64,000 bases of DNA from Knoellia sp. p5-6-4. Its GTDB lineage: Bacteria > Actinomycetota > Actinomycetes > Actinomycetales > Dermatophilaceae. Where the stretch lies: the NCBI RefSeq assembly GCF_029222705.1, contig NZ_JARGZF010000002.1:868001-932000 (forward strand), written 5' to 3'. This document shows positions 36,996 to 45,900 of this stretch, piece after piece. A program made the translations under genes and the position numbers. The first letter of the stretch is position 1; each line of letters starts with the position of its first letter. The notes below the pieces were generated by a model that was not told where the DNA came from, searched no databases, and was given only the letters and a program-made list of their open reading frames with translations.

Positions 36996-38170
36996 TGGCG
37001 GCCCGAGCGCAGGCCGGCGACGTGGGGGGCCACGGCGGGGTCGAGCCCGAGGCCGAGGGCGAGGTAGGTGGCGGCGAAGTCGGTCGTGGCGATCTGGCCG
37101 GCCAGCCGCACCAGGGGGTGACCCGGCTCGGCCGTCACCTGCGAGACCCGCACGCCGGTCTCGCGGGCCGACTCCACGACCGCCTCGGTCAGGGCCTCGG
37201 CCTCGGCGACCTCGGGCGAGGGGTTCTCCGGCACGGCGTCGCGCAGCATGAGCAGGCCCAGCCGCGGCGGCGTGGGGCCGTCGAGGTAGGGGTCGGCGAA
37301 GACGTCGTCCGCGGCGCGACCTGCCGAGCCCCCGCCGAAGGCCGCCGTGAAGGGACCGTCGAAGCAGGCCACGATCTGGGAGGCGGCGTCCGGCAGCTCG
37401 CCGGACGTCGCCGGCATACGGGCGGTGCGCGCCAGCATCGAGGCCGCGCGCGAGGCCGCCACGCCGTTGAGCGGGCCGTCGCCGAGCACCACGGGCACGG
37501 TGTCGGCGAGGTCGACGGCGAGCACCTTGGCGGGGTTGACGAAGGACTCCGAAGACGGCCGGCAGGCGTCCGCACGGTCGTCGAGCCGGTCGGCCACCGC
37601 CTCGAGCACGGCCGCGTCGACATCGGCCAGACCGAGGTGGCCGGCGGCGAGCATGACGGGGGCGAGCATCGCCCACAGGTGGGTGCGCGAGCCGTCGCGG
37701 TCGTTGCCGACGTCGATGTGCACGCCGTGGGCCCGGGCGCACACGTCGGCCAGCGGCGACTCGTCAGCCCCCACCGTCAGCAGCGACGCCCCCCGGCGCC
37801 CTGCCTCGGCCGCCAGGGCCAGCGGTCCGGCGGCCCGACCCGACTGCGACACGGCGATGACGAGGTCGAGCGGCCCCACCCAGCCCGGCAGCGGCACGTT
37901 GCGGCGCACGCTGACCGGCACCGGTGAGCCGGGCTCGGCCAGCGTCTCCAGCACGTCGCACACGACGGCGGTGCCGCCGAGCGAGGCCACCAGCACCGAC
38001 CGCGGACGCTGTCCCCCGCCGACCCGCTCGATGCCCGCCTCCTGCGACAGGGTCAGCGCTTGGCGCACCTGGGCGCCGGCCATGGCGAGCGAGCGCAGGG
38101 TGCCGTGGGAGTCGAGGGCGGCACACGCCTCCTCGCTGTCGAAGCGCGCCTCGTCGAGCAGCGGTGCCAT
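36992..38170 (-). CDS. SIS-domain sugar-isomerase-like protein (TobH/Rv3256c family)
   Basis: The 392-residue protein has two SIS-like halves: VLVASLGGTAVVCDVLE, VIAVSQSGRAAGPLALA and LTVGADESPLADVC in the first half, and PVVLGDGPLNGVAASRAAS in the second. The order resembles bifunctional phosphoglucose/phosphomannose isomerase-like proteins. It occurs next to manB in mycobacteria (Rv3256c, Rv3257c), so a role in hexose-phosphate supply is likely but not shown. ATG 38170 is chosen over the longer frame, which runs into the Trm112-like gene. Confidence 0.7.
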   Translation of the reverse strand: MAPLLDEARFDSEEACAALDSHGTLRSLAMAGAQVRQALTLSQEAGIERVGGGQRPRSVLVASLGGTAVVCDVLETLAEPGSPVPVSVRRNVPLPGWVGPLDLVIAVSQSGRAAGPLALAAEAGRRGASLLTVGADESPLADVCARAHGVHIDVGNDRDGSRTHLWAMLAPVMLAAGHLGLADVDAAVLEAVADRLDDRADACRPSSESFVNPAKVLAVDLADTVPVVLGDGPLNGVAASRAASMLARTARMPATSGELPDAASQIVACFDGPFTAAFGGGSAGRAADDVFADPYLDGPTPPRLGLLMLRDAVPENPSPEVAEAEALTEAVVESARETGVRVSQVTAEPGHPLVRLAGQIATTDFAATYLALGLGLDPAVAPHVAGLRSGRQ

Positions 38171-38181
38171 CGCCGTGCCCG

Positions 38182-38391
38182 TCAGCCGGGCTTGCGGGCT
38201 TCGTCGACGAGGAGGACGGGCACACCGTCGTCGATGCGGTACTGCAGGCCGCACGCGGGCGTGTTCGTGCAGTGCAGCTCGGGCGACCCCGACGGCCCCT
38301 GCGCGTCCGCGAGCTCGGCATGGCACGCCGGGCAGCGCAGGATCTCGCGCAGCCAGGGCTCCACCAGGGGTGCGCCGGCCTTGTCGGTCAT
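38182..38391 (-). CDS. Trm112-like zinc-finger protein
   Basis: The 69-residue protein has two cysteine pairs, CPAC near residue 20 and C41/C47 later, plus the C-terminal RIDDGVPVLLVDEA typical of the Trm112 family. Eukaryotic Trm112 activates methyltransferases; bacterial members have no clear job. The ATG overlaps the manB stop as ATGA, so it is co-translated with manB. Confidence 0.85.
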   Translation of the reverse strand: MTDKAGAPLVEPWLREILRCPACHAELADAQGPSGSPELHCTNTPACGLQYRIDDGVPVLLVDEARKPG

Positions 38392-39833
38392 CGGGCCTCT
38401 CCTCTCACCAGGGCCAGGACGTCGTCCCGGACCCGCTCCATTGTGGCCTCATCGGCGGCTTCCACGTTGAGCCTCAGCAGGGGCTCGGTGTTCGACGCCC
38501 GCAGGTTGAACCACCACATCGGGTCTCCTTCTCCCCCACGGTGGGTCGCGGTCAGCCCGTCGAGGGTGTCGAACTCCGCCCCCCGACCCGCAGCCCACTC
38601 TCGCACCAACTCGGTCGCGCCGGCAGCATCGGCGACCGTCGAGTTGATCTCGCCGGACGCGGCATACCGGCTGTATGCCGCGGTGAGCCGGCTGAGCGGC
38701 CCGTCCTGGGTCCCCAGGGCGGCGAGCACGTGCATCGCCGCGAGCATGCCCGTGTCGGCGAACCAGAAGTCGCGGAAGTAGTAGTGGGCGCTGTGCTCGC
38801 CGCCGAACACCGCCCCCGCCCGCGCCATCTCCGCCTTGATGAACGAGTGCCCGACCCGGGTGCGCACGCCCACCGCGCCGACCTCGTCGATGATCTCGGG
38901 GACCGACGCCGAGGAGATGACGTTGTAGACGATGCTGACCTTCTCGGCCGGGGTGCCGGCGGCCGCCTCGCGGGCCACCTCACGGGAGGCCACCAGCGCG
39001 GTGATGGCGCTCGGGCTGACCGGCTCGCCCCGCTCGTCGACGACGAAGCAGCGGTCGGCGTCGCCGTCGAAGGCCAGGCCGATGTCGGCGCCGTGCTCGC
39101 GGACCGCGGCCTGCAGGTCGCGCAGGTTCTCGGGCTCGAGCGGGTTGGCCTCGTGGTTGGGGAAGGTGCCGTCGAGCTCGAAGTAGAGCTCGACCACCTC
39201 GAGCGGCAGGGCGTCGAGCCCGGCGGCGGTGCCGAGCACGGCGGGGACGGTGTGCCCGCCCATCCCGTTGCCGGCGTCCACGACGACCTTGAGCGGCCGG
39301 ACGTGCGAGAGGTCGACGAGTGAGCGGAGGAACCCGGCGTAGTCGGCCAGCACGTCGCGCTCGGTGACGGTGCCGGTCTCGGTGTCCTCCCGGGCGAAGG
39401 AGTTGCCCCCGTCGAGGATCGCCTGGCCGAGGTCGCGGATGTCGCCCAGGCCGGAGTCCTGCCCGACCGGCCGGGCGCCGGCGCGGCAGAGCTTGATGCC
39501 GTTGTACTGCGCCGGGTTGTGGCTCGCGGTGAACATCGCGCCGGGCAGGTCGAGCGCGCCGCTGGCGTAGTAGAGACCGTCGGTGCTGCACAGGCCGATG
39601 AGCACGGCGTCGACCCCGTGCGAGGCCACGCCGTCGGCGAAGGCCCGCGACAGCTCGGGCGACGAGGGCCGCATGTCGTGGCCGATGACGACGGCCTCGG
39701 CCTGCTCCGGCAGGGCGACCACCTGGGCGAAGGCCGAGCCGAGGGCGTAGGCGACGTCGACGTTGAGCTGGTCGGGCACGACGCCACGGACGTCATAGGC
39801 CTTGATGAAGTCGGCAAGCACGGGGGCGGTCAC
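38388..39833 (-). CDS. manB: Phosphomannomutase/phosphoglucomutase ManB
   Basis: The 481-residue enzyme interconverts mannose-6-phosphate and mannose-1-phosphate, the precursor of GDP-mannose used by gmd in this window. Catalytic Ser104 sits in FTASHNPAQYNGIKL and the metal site is FDGDADRCF. The sugar-binding region GGEHSAHYYF is present. GTG 39833 has TAGGGT six bases upstream, which supports a leaderless start. It is first of the operon manB, Trm112-like, SIS gene, helicase. Confidence 0.93.
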   Translation of the reverse strand: MTAPVLADFIKAYDVRGVVPDQLNVDVAYALGSAFAQVVALPEQAEAVVIGHDMRPSSPELSRAFADGVASHGVDAVLIGLCSTDGLYYASGALDLPGAMFTASHNPAQYNGIKLCRAGARPVGQDSGLGDIRDLGQAILDGGNSFAREDTETGTVTERDVLADYAGFLRSLVDLSHVRPLKVVVDAGNGMGGHTVPAVLGTAAGLDALPLEVVELYFELDGTFPNHEANPLEPENLRDLQAAVREHGADIGLAFDGDADRCFVVDERGEPVSPSAITALVASREVAREAAAGTPAEKVSIVYNVISSASVPEIIDEVGAVGVRTRVGHSFIKAEMARAGAVFGGEHSAHYYFRDFWFADTGMLAAMHVLAALGTQDGPLSRLTAAYSRYAASGEINSTVADAAGATELVREWAAGRGAEFDTLDGLTATHRGGEGDPMWWFNLRASNTEPLLRLNVEAADEATMERVRDDVLALVRGEAR

Positions 39834-39845
39834 GCCGAAACCCTA
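39834..39845 (-). promoter_or_regulatory. -10 box of manB, leaderless type
   Basis: TAGGGT (39840-39845) is followed by TTCGGC and then GTG 39833. The same hexamer serves the divergent gene at 39940. Confidence 0.6.
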
Positions 39846-39890
39846 GCGGTGCGGTCGCGGCGCCCACGTGGCGGCGCCGCCGAGCCCTTC

Positions 39891-39922
39891 CCCTGCCCTG
39901 CCCTGCCCTGCCCTGCCCTGCC
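39891..39922. repeat. Pentanucleotide repeat (CCCTG)6
   Basis: Six consecutive CCCTG units plus CC lie between divergent manB and the YbaK-like gene, only six bases before the TAGGGT box of the latter. Copy number could change by slippage and alter promoter spacing. Confidence 0.85.
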
Positions 39923-39927
39923 GCGGT

Positions 39928-39933
39928 TAGGGT
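39928..39933 (+). promoter_or_regulatory. -10 box of the YbaK-like gene, leaderless type
   Basis: TAGGGT lies six bases before GTG 39940. No Shine-Dalgarno is possible in between. Confidence 0.6.
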
Positions 39934-39939
39934 CCGAAC

Positions 39940-40470
39940 GTGACTGCCGAAGGACACCTGAGCTGGACGCCCGCCCACGACCCCTCCCAGCAGGCCCTCC
40001 TCGCGCCGCCCGTGGCCCGGGCCGTCCACGCCCTCCCGGGCGCGAGGGTCGCCCCCATCGACCCTGACCTCGCGGACACGGCCGCCTTCTGCGCGGCCTA
40101 CGGCTCCCCCCTCGAGCACTCGGCCAACTGCGTCGTCGTGGCCGGCAGGCGGGCCGGCGAGGTCAGGTATGCCGCGGTGCTGGTGCTCGCGAACATGCGC
40201 GCCGACATCAACGGCGTCGTCCGCCGGCACCTCGACGTGCGCAAGATCTCCTTCGCCCCGCAGGACGAGGCGGTGGAGCTCACCGGCATGGAGTTCGGCG
40301 GGATCACCCCCGTGGGCCTGCCCCCGGCCTGGCCGGTGCTCATCGACCCCGCGGTGGTCGAGGCCGGCGACGTCGTCATCGGCAGCGGCATCCGCGCCAG
40401 CAAGCTGCTCGTGCCGGCGGCGCAGATCGCCGCCCTGCCCAGCGCCCAGGTGCTTCCGCTGGCGCTGTAA
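39940..40470 (+). CDS. YbaK/EbsC-type aminoacyl-tRNA editing domain protein
   Basis: The 176-residue protein has the YbaK core: SANCVVVAGRRAGEVRYAAV, HLDVRKISFAPQDEAVELTG, GGITPVGLPPAWPVLID and ASKLLVPAAQIA. Free-standing members remove wrong amino acids from tRNA (Pro/Cys type), but the exact substrate is unknown here. It is a single-gene unit, divergent from manB, and leaderless by the TAGGGT box. Confidence 0.82.
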   Translation: MTAEGHLSWTPAHDPSQQALLAPPVARAVHALPGARVAPIDPDLADTAAFCAAYGSPLEHSANCVVVAGRRAGEVRYAAVLVLANMRADINGVVRRHLDVRKISFAPQDEAVELTGMEFGGITPVGLPPAWPVLIDPAVVEAGDVVIGSGIRASKLLVPAAQIAALPSAQVLPLAL

Positions 40471-40488
40471 GGCCTGGCGCTGTAGGAC

Positions 40489-40884
40489 TCAGAGGTCGCG
40501 CAGGACGCGGAGGTGACCGCGGCGGCCGGTCTCGACGGCCCCCGAGCGGGTCTCGTCGGTGCGACCGACCTGGCCCGGCACCGCGGTCGGCGTGGGGTGC
40601 TCGGTCAAGCGGGGCTTGCCGGCCTCGCGCACGGCGTTGGCGAGGGCGAGCAGGTCGTCGTGGGTCGGCTCCGGCTCGACGTACTCCCCCGACAGGCGCA
40701 CGACCTCCCAGCCCCGGGGCGCGGACAGGCGCTCGGCGTGGACGGTGCACAGGTCGTAGGTGTGCGGCTCGGCGTAGGTCGCGAGCGGGCCGACGACGGC
40801 CGTCGAGTCGGAGTAGACGTAGGTCAGGGTCGCGATCGCGGCGTTGGGGCACGCGGTGCGCGAACACCTCCTCGTCAGACTCAC
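40489..40884 (-). CDS. DUF3499 protein, zinc-ribbon-like
   Basis: The 131-residue protein starts with RRCSRTACPNAAIATLTYVY and later has YDLCTVHAERL, giving three Cys and one His in a zinc-ribbon-like set, plus a charged tail. This matches DUF3499 (Rv3258c family), always found near manB and whiB2. Function is unknown. The GTG start has TAGAGT six bases upstream. Confidence 0.82.
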   Translation of the reverse strand: MSLTRRCSRTACPNAAIATLTYVYSDSTAVVGPLATYAEPHTYDLCTVHAERLSAPRGWEVVRLSGEYVEPEPTHDDLLALANAVREAGKPRLTEHPTPTAVPGQVGRTDETRSGAVETGRRGHLRVLRDL

Positions 40885-40890
40885 GCGGGG

Positions 40891-40896
40891 ACTCTA
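40891..40896 (-). promoter_or_regulatory. -10 box of the DUF3499 gene, leaderless type
   Basis: TAGAGT on the minus strand, with six bases to GTG 40884. Confidence 0.55.
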
Positions 40897-40931
40897 AACC
40901 ACGACCGGCCGGATCCTGCAACGGCACGCCG

Positions 40932-40937
40932 TAGCAT
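40932..40937 (+). promoter_or_regulatory. -10 box of the zincin-like gene, leaderless type
   Basis: TAGCAT is followed by seven bases and ATG 40945. It overlaps an upstream ATG at 40936, which argues that 40945 is the true start. Confidence 0.5.
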
Positions 40938-40944
40938 GGCGGGC

Positions 40945-41412
40945 ATGACGGCTGCCGGCTCCTCCGCGAGCTCCTCCCGCGCCGCTGCGGTGCCCCCGCG
41001 GCTGCGCCGGGACCGCCGGGGCCGGGGCCGCCGCGGCCCCCTCGCCTGGCCGGCCGTGCCCGCGATGGCCTCGCGCCGGGAGCAGTTCGACGAGCTCGTG
41101 CTCGACGCCGCGTCCCGCCTCGAGCCGCGCCTGGGCCCGCAGTACCCGGAGGTCGAGTTCGCCGTCGAGGACGTGCCCCCGAGCGACCCGGCCCCGTGGG
41201 AGAGCGCCGTCGTGCCGCTGGGCCGGCTCTTCCCCGCCCAGGGCAAGCTGCCCGCTCGCATCGTCGTCTACCGGCGACCCGTCGAGAGCCGCGCCCACGA
41301 CACCCGCGAGCTCACCGCGATCGTGCAGGACGTCGTGGTCGAGCAGGTGGCGGCGCTGCTCGGGGTCTCCCCCGCCGAGCTCGACCCCCGCTACGGCGAC
41401 GACCTCGACTGA
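40945..41412 (+). CDS. Metallopeptidase-family (zincin-like) protein without HExxH
   Basis: The 155-residue protein has a basic N-terminus, FDELVLDAASRLEPRLGP, VEFAVEDVPP and IVVYRRPVESRA, the layout of the Rv3259 family called metallopeptidase-like. In the zincin relatives HExxH follows; here the place reads IVQDVVVEQVAALLG, so both zinc-binding His are missing. It is probably not a peptidase. The place between DUF3499 and whiB2 agrees with mycobacteria. Confidence 0.75.
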   Translation: MTAAGSSASSSRAAAVPPRLRRDRRGRGRRGPLAWPAVPAMASRREQFDELVLDAASRLEPRLGPQYPEVEFAVEDVPPSDPAPWESAVVPLGRLFPAQGKLPARIVVYRRPVESRAHDTRELTAIVQDVVVEQVAALLGVSPAELDPRYGDDLD

Positions 41413-41471
41413 TGGCCCGGGGCCCCCTGAGCCCGCCCGGCACACCACAGTGACCCTCGGGTTCGCTTCCG

Positions 41472-42965
41472 CTACTGGGGCACCTCGAGCAGGCCCACGC
41501 TGGTCGTCCGCAAGGTGGCGTCCGACAGCGGCATCAGGGAGATGAGCTCGCCGCGGGAGTCCTCGCCCCCGGCGACGACGCCCGCGCGCACGTGGCCCCT
41601 GCCCGACAGGCGGTGCACCCACACCGTCGTGGCCCCCGCTAGGTCGACGGTGGCCGCGGAGTCGGCCCGCACGGTCAGGCGACGCGAGGTCGCCCTGCCC
41701 GACGCATCGGTGGTCACCACCTCGACGCCGGCCCCGGCCCCCGTGCTGGTCAGGGCGAGGGAGAGGTCGAGCGATTTGCCCGCCAGGGTGTGGGCGGGCA
41801 GGGGCGCGCCGGCCACGCCGCGGATCGGTGGGGTGGACGTCGTCCAGGCGAAGTCACCCACCGTGGTGGGCCCGCCCCGGCGCTGCACACCCACCCCGGC
41901 GACGACGGGCACGTCGGCCCGCACCTGCACGCCGTAGGTGCCCGGCGGCAGCCCCCTCAGGCTGATGTTGCGCACTGCGCCGCCCGGCACCCGCACGACG
42001 CCGTCCCGGGGCAGCGCCCGCGGGCCGGAGGGGGTCAACGCACGGGCCTGCACGACAGCCTCCCCGTCGCCCGGCACGGCCACGCGCAGCGCCGCGTAAC
42101 CGTCGACGGCGACAGCGGGCACGACCTGCTCACGCGAGGGTGCTGCGGCCGCGACCGCGTCGTCGCTGCCTGCGGCGACCGAGCCGTCGAGCCAGCGGTC
42201 GTTGAGCACCGCGTGCACCACACCGCCCTGGGCCACGACGTGCACGACGGGCGACGCCTCGGCCCCGGAGATCGAGTCGAGCAGCACGACCGTCCGCCCC
42301 CGCGACGGGACGACGACGCCCTTCCCGACGGGCGACTCGACCGCGCCCTCGGCGCCGTGGAGGGTGAGGTCCACCGTGACCGGGTTCTCCCCCGGGTTGG
42401 TCAGCACGAGTCGCTCCTGGCGGCCGGCCGCACCGGCCCCGGCGACGAGCCAGGCGTCCGCGCTCGGCTGGCCGCACGGGGTCATGCCGAGGCTGCGGTT
42501 GTCGCCGTCGGGCACCAGCCACGACTGGGTGGCCGCCAGGCCCGGGGCCATCGACTGCTGCCCGCGCACCATGACCGGGGCCGCCTCCGACAGTGGCGTG
42601 GTCGCCACCAGGCCTCGAGCCGTCGTCCTCGCGCGGACCGAGCCGCCGTCGAGGCCCGTGAGCACGAAGGCACCCTCCTCCTTCGGCAGCGCCAGGCCGG
42701 TGAGCACGCGCACCGGCGCGGCGGAGGCTGCGACCGTCACGTCGACCGGGAGGTCGCCGAGACCGGCAAGGCCCTTCATCTCGGGGCCGGAGCAGACCAG
42801 CGCCGCGCTGCGCACGGTGCTCATCCCGCCGTCGGTGCTGGTGTCGGCGTTGCCGGACGGCCCCAGGGCCACCGCACCCGGAGCCTGCATGGCGGCATAC
42901 ACGAGTCCGGCACCGGCACCGGCAGCGAGCACGGTGCGGGCGATGCCCTTGACAGAGACGGTCAC
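41472..42965 (-). CDS. DUF5719 secreted or membrane-anchored protein
   Basis: The 497-residue protein has one N-terminal hydrophobic segment (VLAAGAGAGLVYAAMQA) and then a beta-rich, Ala/Val/Gly-rich extracytoplasmic part with no enzyme motif. This fits DUF5719, encoded next to a large GT2 near whiB2 in many actinobacteria. The GTG start overlaps the GT2 stop as GTGA. A link to wall or surface polymer assembly is inferred from that partner. Confidence 0.75.
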   Translation of the reverse strand: MTVSVKGIARTVLAAGAGAGLVYAAMQAPGAVALGPSGNADTSTDGGMSTVRSAALVCSGPEMKGLAGLGDLPVDVTVAASAAPVRVLTGLALPKEEGAFVLTGLDGGSVRARTTARGLVATTPLSEAAPVMVRGQQSMAPGLAATQSWLVPDGDNRSLGMTPCGQPSADAWLVAGAGAAGRQERLVLTNPGENPVTVDLTLHGAEGAVESPVGKGVVVPSRGRTVVLLDSISGAEASPVVHVVAQGGVVHAVLNDRWLDGSVAAGSDDAVAAAAPSREQVVPAVAVDGYAALRVAVPGDGEAVVQARALTPSGPRALPRDGVVRVPGGAVRNISLRGLPPGTYGVQVRADVPVVAGVGVQRRGGPTTVGDFAWTTSTPPIRGVAGAPLPAHTLAGKSLDLSLALTSTGAGAGVEVVTTDASGRATSRRLTVRADSAATVDLAGATTVWVHRLSGRGHVRAGVVAGGEDSRGELISLMPLSDATLRTTSVGLLEVPQ

Positions 42966-45900
42966 GAGCGGCTCCTGGTGCGACGGCCGCCGACGGGCAG
43001 CGCCACGAACGCCACGGCGACGAGGAGTCCGAGCTGCGCCCACCGCCACAGCGGATGGGTGGGAAGGACCTCGACGACGAGCCGGCCCGGCTCGGCGGGC
43101 AGCGCGTAGGTGGGCTGGGCGGCCCCGGGGTCAGCCCGCAGCACCTCGCCGTCGTAGGTGACCCGCGCGTGCTCGGCCCACTCGGCCGGCACGGCGACCA
43201 CCAGGGTCGCGCCGCGCCCCGGCGACAGCGACGTGGCGGTGCGCCCGTGATCGCCGGTGACCTCCACCTCGCGGCTCACACCCTTGGCGTCGACGAGCCG
43301 GGCGCGGGAGGGAGCGAGGGTGCCCTCGGCCGCCCGATCGGGCAGCACCCGCCAGAACATCACGCCGCGGTGCTCGCCGAGCCTGGACAGGCCGGCAGTG
43401 GCGTCGAGCGCGCGGATGGTGGGGTCGGTGTCCTCGGCGCGCAGGCCGACGAAGCCGACGGCGTGGTCGGACAGCGCTGCGGCAGGCTCGGGCGAGTCGG
43501 GCGAACCGCCCTGCTCGAAGAGGCGGCCGACCGCCTGCGCCAAGCCGGTGCGGTCGGGCAGCTGGGTCGCGGTCAGCGGCAGGTCGCGGGTCACGCCCGA
43601 GACCTCCCGGCCGAGCAGCCGGTAGCGCACCTGGCCGTCGACGGGCTCGAGCAGCAGCATCCTGTTGGACAGGGTGCCCTCGGCCTGGTCGATGGCAACG
43701 GCGGGCCGCGGGTCGTCCCAGGCGGAGAGCTCGGTGCCGACGGCCTTCCACGCCGTCCAGCCGGTGCTGGCCAGCACCGCCACGACCACCGCGGCGCCCA
43801 CCGGCCAGCGGGCCACGGCCGGCCAGCCACCGGACGAGCGCCGCACCGGCAGGCGGTCGGCCCCCAGCAGCGCCGCCGCCAGGAGTGCCAGCACGTAGAC
43901 GAGCAGACCGGTGCCGGGCCAGGCCAGGATCGGCTCACCGGCTGCCTCGAGGCCCTCCGGGACGGTGCCGAGCTGCAGGCGCGGCGCCGCGAGCCCGAAC
44001 GCCAGCCCGACGAGGGCGAGCAGGGCGAGGAAGGTGGCGGCCGCCGACCGCGGGCCGCAGCGCAGCAGGCCCACCAGTCCGGCCAGCACGAGCGGGGCGG
44101 TGAACAGCACCGGGTGCGAGCCCGGCCCCCCGGGGTGGGCCAACGCGATCTCCCACGGCTGGGCGCTGGCCGCGCCCCACAGGGCGAGGCCGGGACCGGA
44201 GAGCAGTCGGTACGGTGCCTCGACCAGCGCAAGGAGCCAGGGCCCCATCAGCGCCGGTGGCAGCACCAGCAGCACGAGCCCGCGCACCCGGGGCCCGGTG
44301 CCGCGGCCCAGGGCGACGAGCACCAGGGACGCGGCGGCGAGCAGGACGAGCATGGCCGGGACGAACGCGGCCAGGACGGCTGCGGCCAGGGCTGTGGCCG
44401 CCGTGGCCGTGGCGCTGCTGCGGCGGCGGGCGGCGAGCGCGAAGCCCGCGGCGACCGCGGGCAGCAGGATCGCGGCGACGACGCCGCCGAGCCGGCCGGC
44501 GCCGACGGCGGTGGCGACCACGGCGGTGCTCGACCATGCCAGGGCGGCGAGCGCGCGCGGCCACGGCGAGCGGGTGACCACCCGCGCCGACAGGTATGCC
44601 GTGAGCGTGGCGAGCGGGAAGGCCAGGCCCACCAGCGCGGCCACCGTCGCGCCCACAGGTGAGGCGGCCGGCGTGGACCACGGCAGGTGCTCCCCGAGCC
44701 AGGCCAGTGCGGCGACGACCGCGAGGTAGGGGCCCTGCTCCCCGGCAAAGCCCGAGGCGGCTCCGTGCCAGCCGTCGAGCCAGGCGTGCCAGAGGGTGCG
44801 CGAGTCGGCCCGCACCCCGACGAGCTCGCCACCGGCCAGTCCGCCCTCGAGCCGGCCGGCGAAGCCGCCCGGCAGGTGCCGGCCGGCGAAGAGCGTGACG
44901 ACGGAGGCCACCGCCACCGCGAGGACTCCCGGGTTGCGCAGGACGCGGGAGACCCACGACGCGGAGAGGACGTGCAGGTCCATCGCCTCGTCCGAGACGG
45001 GCCCGCTCTCGAGGGCTTCGACCGGAGTGTGGGCACGCTGCGCGGGACCGCGCTCGAGCACGACCTGGTCGTGCACCAGGTCCGCGGTGTGGCGCATCGC
45101 CGCAGCAGGGCGGATGAACAGGCCGGCGAGGTCGCGGCGCCGCAGGGTGCGGGTGCCGCGCGAGCGCCACCGCGCGCCCAGGCTGCGCCACGGGTCGAGC
45201 AGCGCGCCGAAGTCGGACAGCTCCCGCCAGGCGGCCCGCGGCTGCTTGGCCACCAGGAGCACCAGGCCCCCGAGCACGGCGCTCGCCGCGACCCACAGGG
45301 CGAGGAACGGCGCGGCCGCCAGGGAGCACCGGGTGAGCGCGACGCGGCGGGCTGCCCGGCGACGTGATGCGACGCCCTCGCCGCAGCGCGGTCGCGTGCG
45401 CACGACCGCTCGCGGGACGACGACTACGCGGTGACCAGCCTGGTGGGCCCGCCAGGAGAGGTCGAGGTCGGCGCCGAAGTCGCCGAAGGCCGGCTCGTGG
45501 CCGCCCAGTTCGTCGAGGAGGTCGCGTTCGAGCAGCATGCCCTCGAACGGCACGGCCAACGCGTCGGTGCGCCGGTCGTACTGGCCCTGGTCGGGCTCCC
45601 CCGGCCACGGCGAGGGAATGATGCGCCCCGCTCGGGTGAGCTGGATGCCCACCGACTCCAGGCTGCGCGGGTCGTCCCAGCGGACCAGCTTCGGCCCGGC
45701 GGCGCCGACGGAGGGCGAGCGGCGCACGGCGTCGAGGAGGCGGGCCAGCGCCATCGGGTCGGGGGCAGCGCCGTCCGTGAGCAGCCAGAGGTGCTCGGCC
45801 TGCTCGGCCTGCTCGGCCTGCTCGGCCTGCTCGGCAGGCTCGGCAGGCTCGGCCGTGTCGGCGGGCTCGCCCTGCTCGGCCGGCTGGGCCGGCTGGGCCG

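Noticed and set aside
34437-37742. Helicase of 1101 residues starting at 37742
   Set aside because: The extra 249 codons are antisense-like Arg-rich sequence inside the SIS gene; GTG 36995 overlaps the SIS stop in the GTGA arrangement used widely here.
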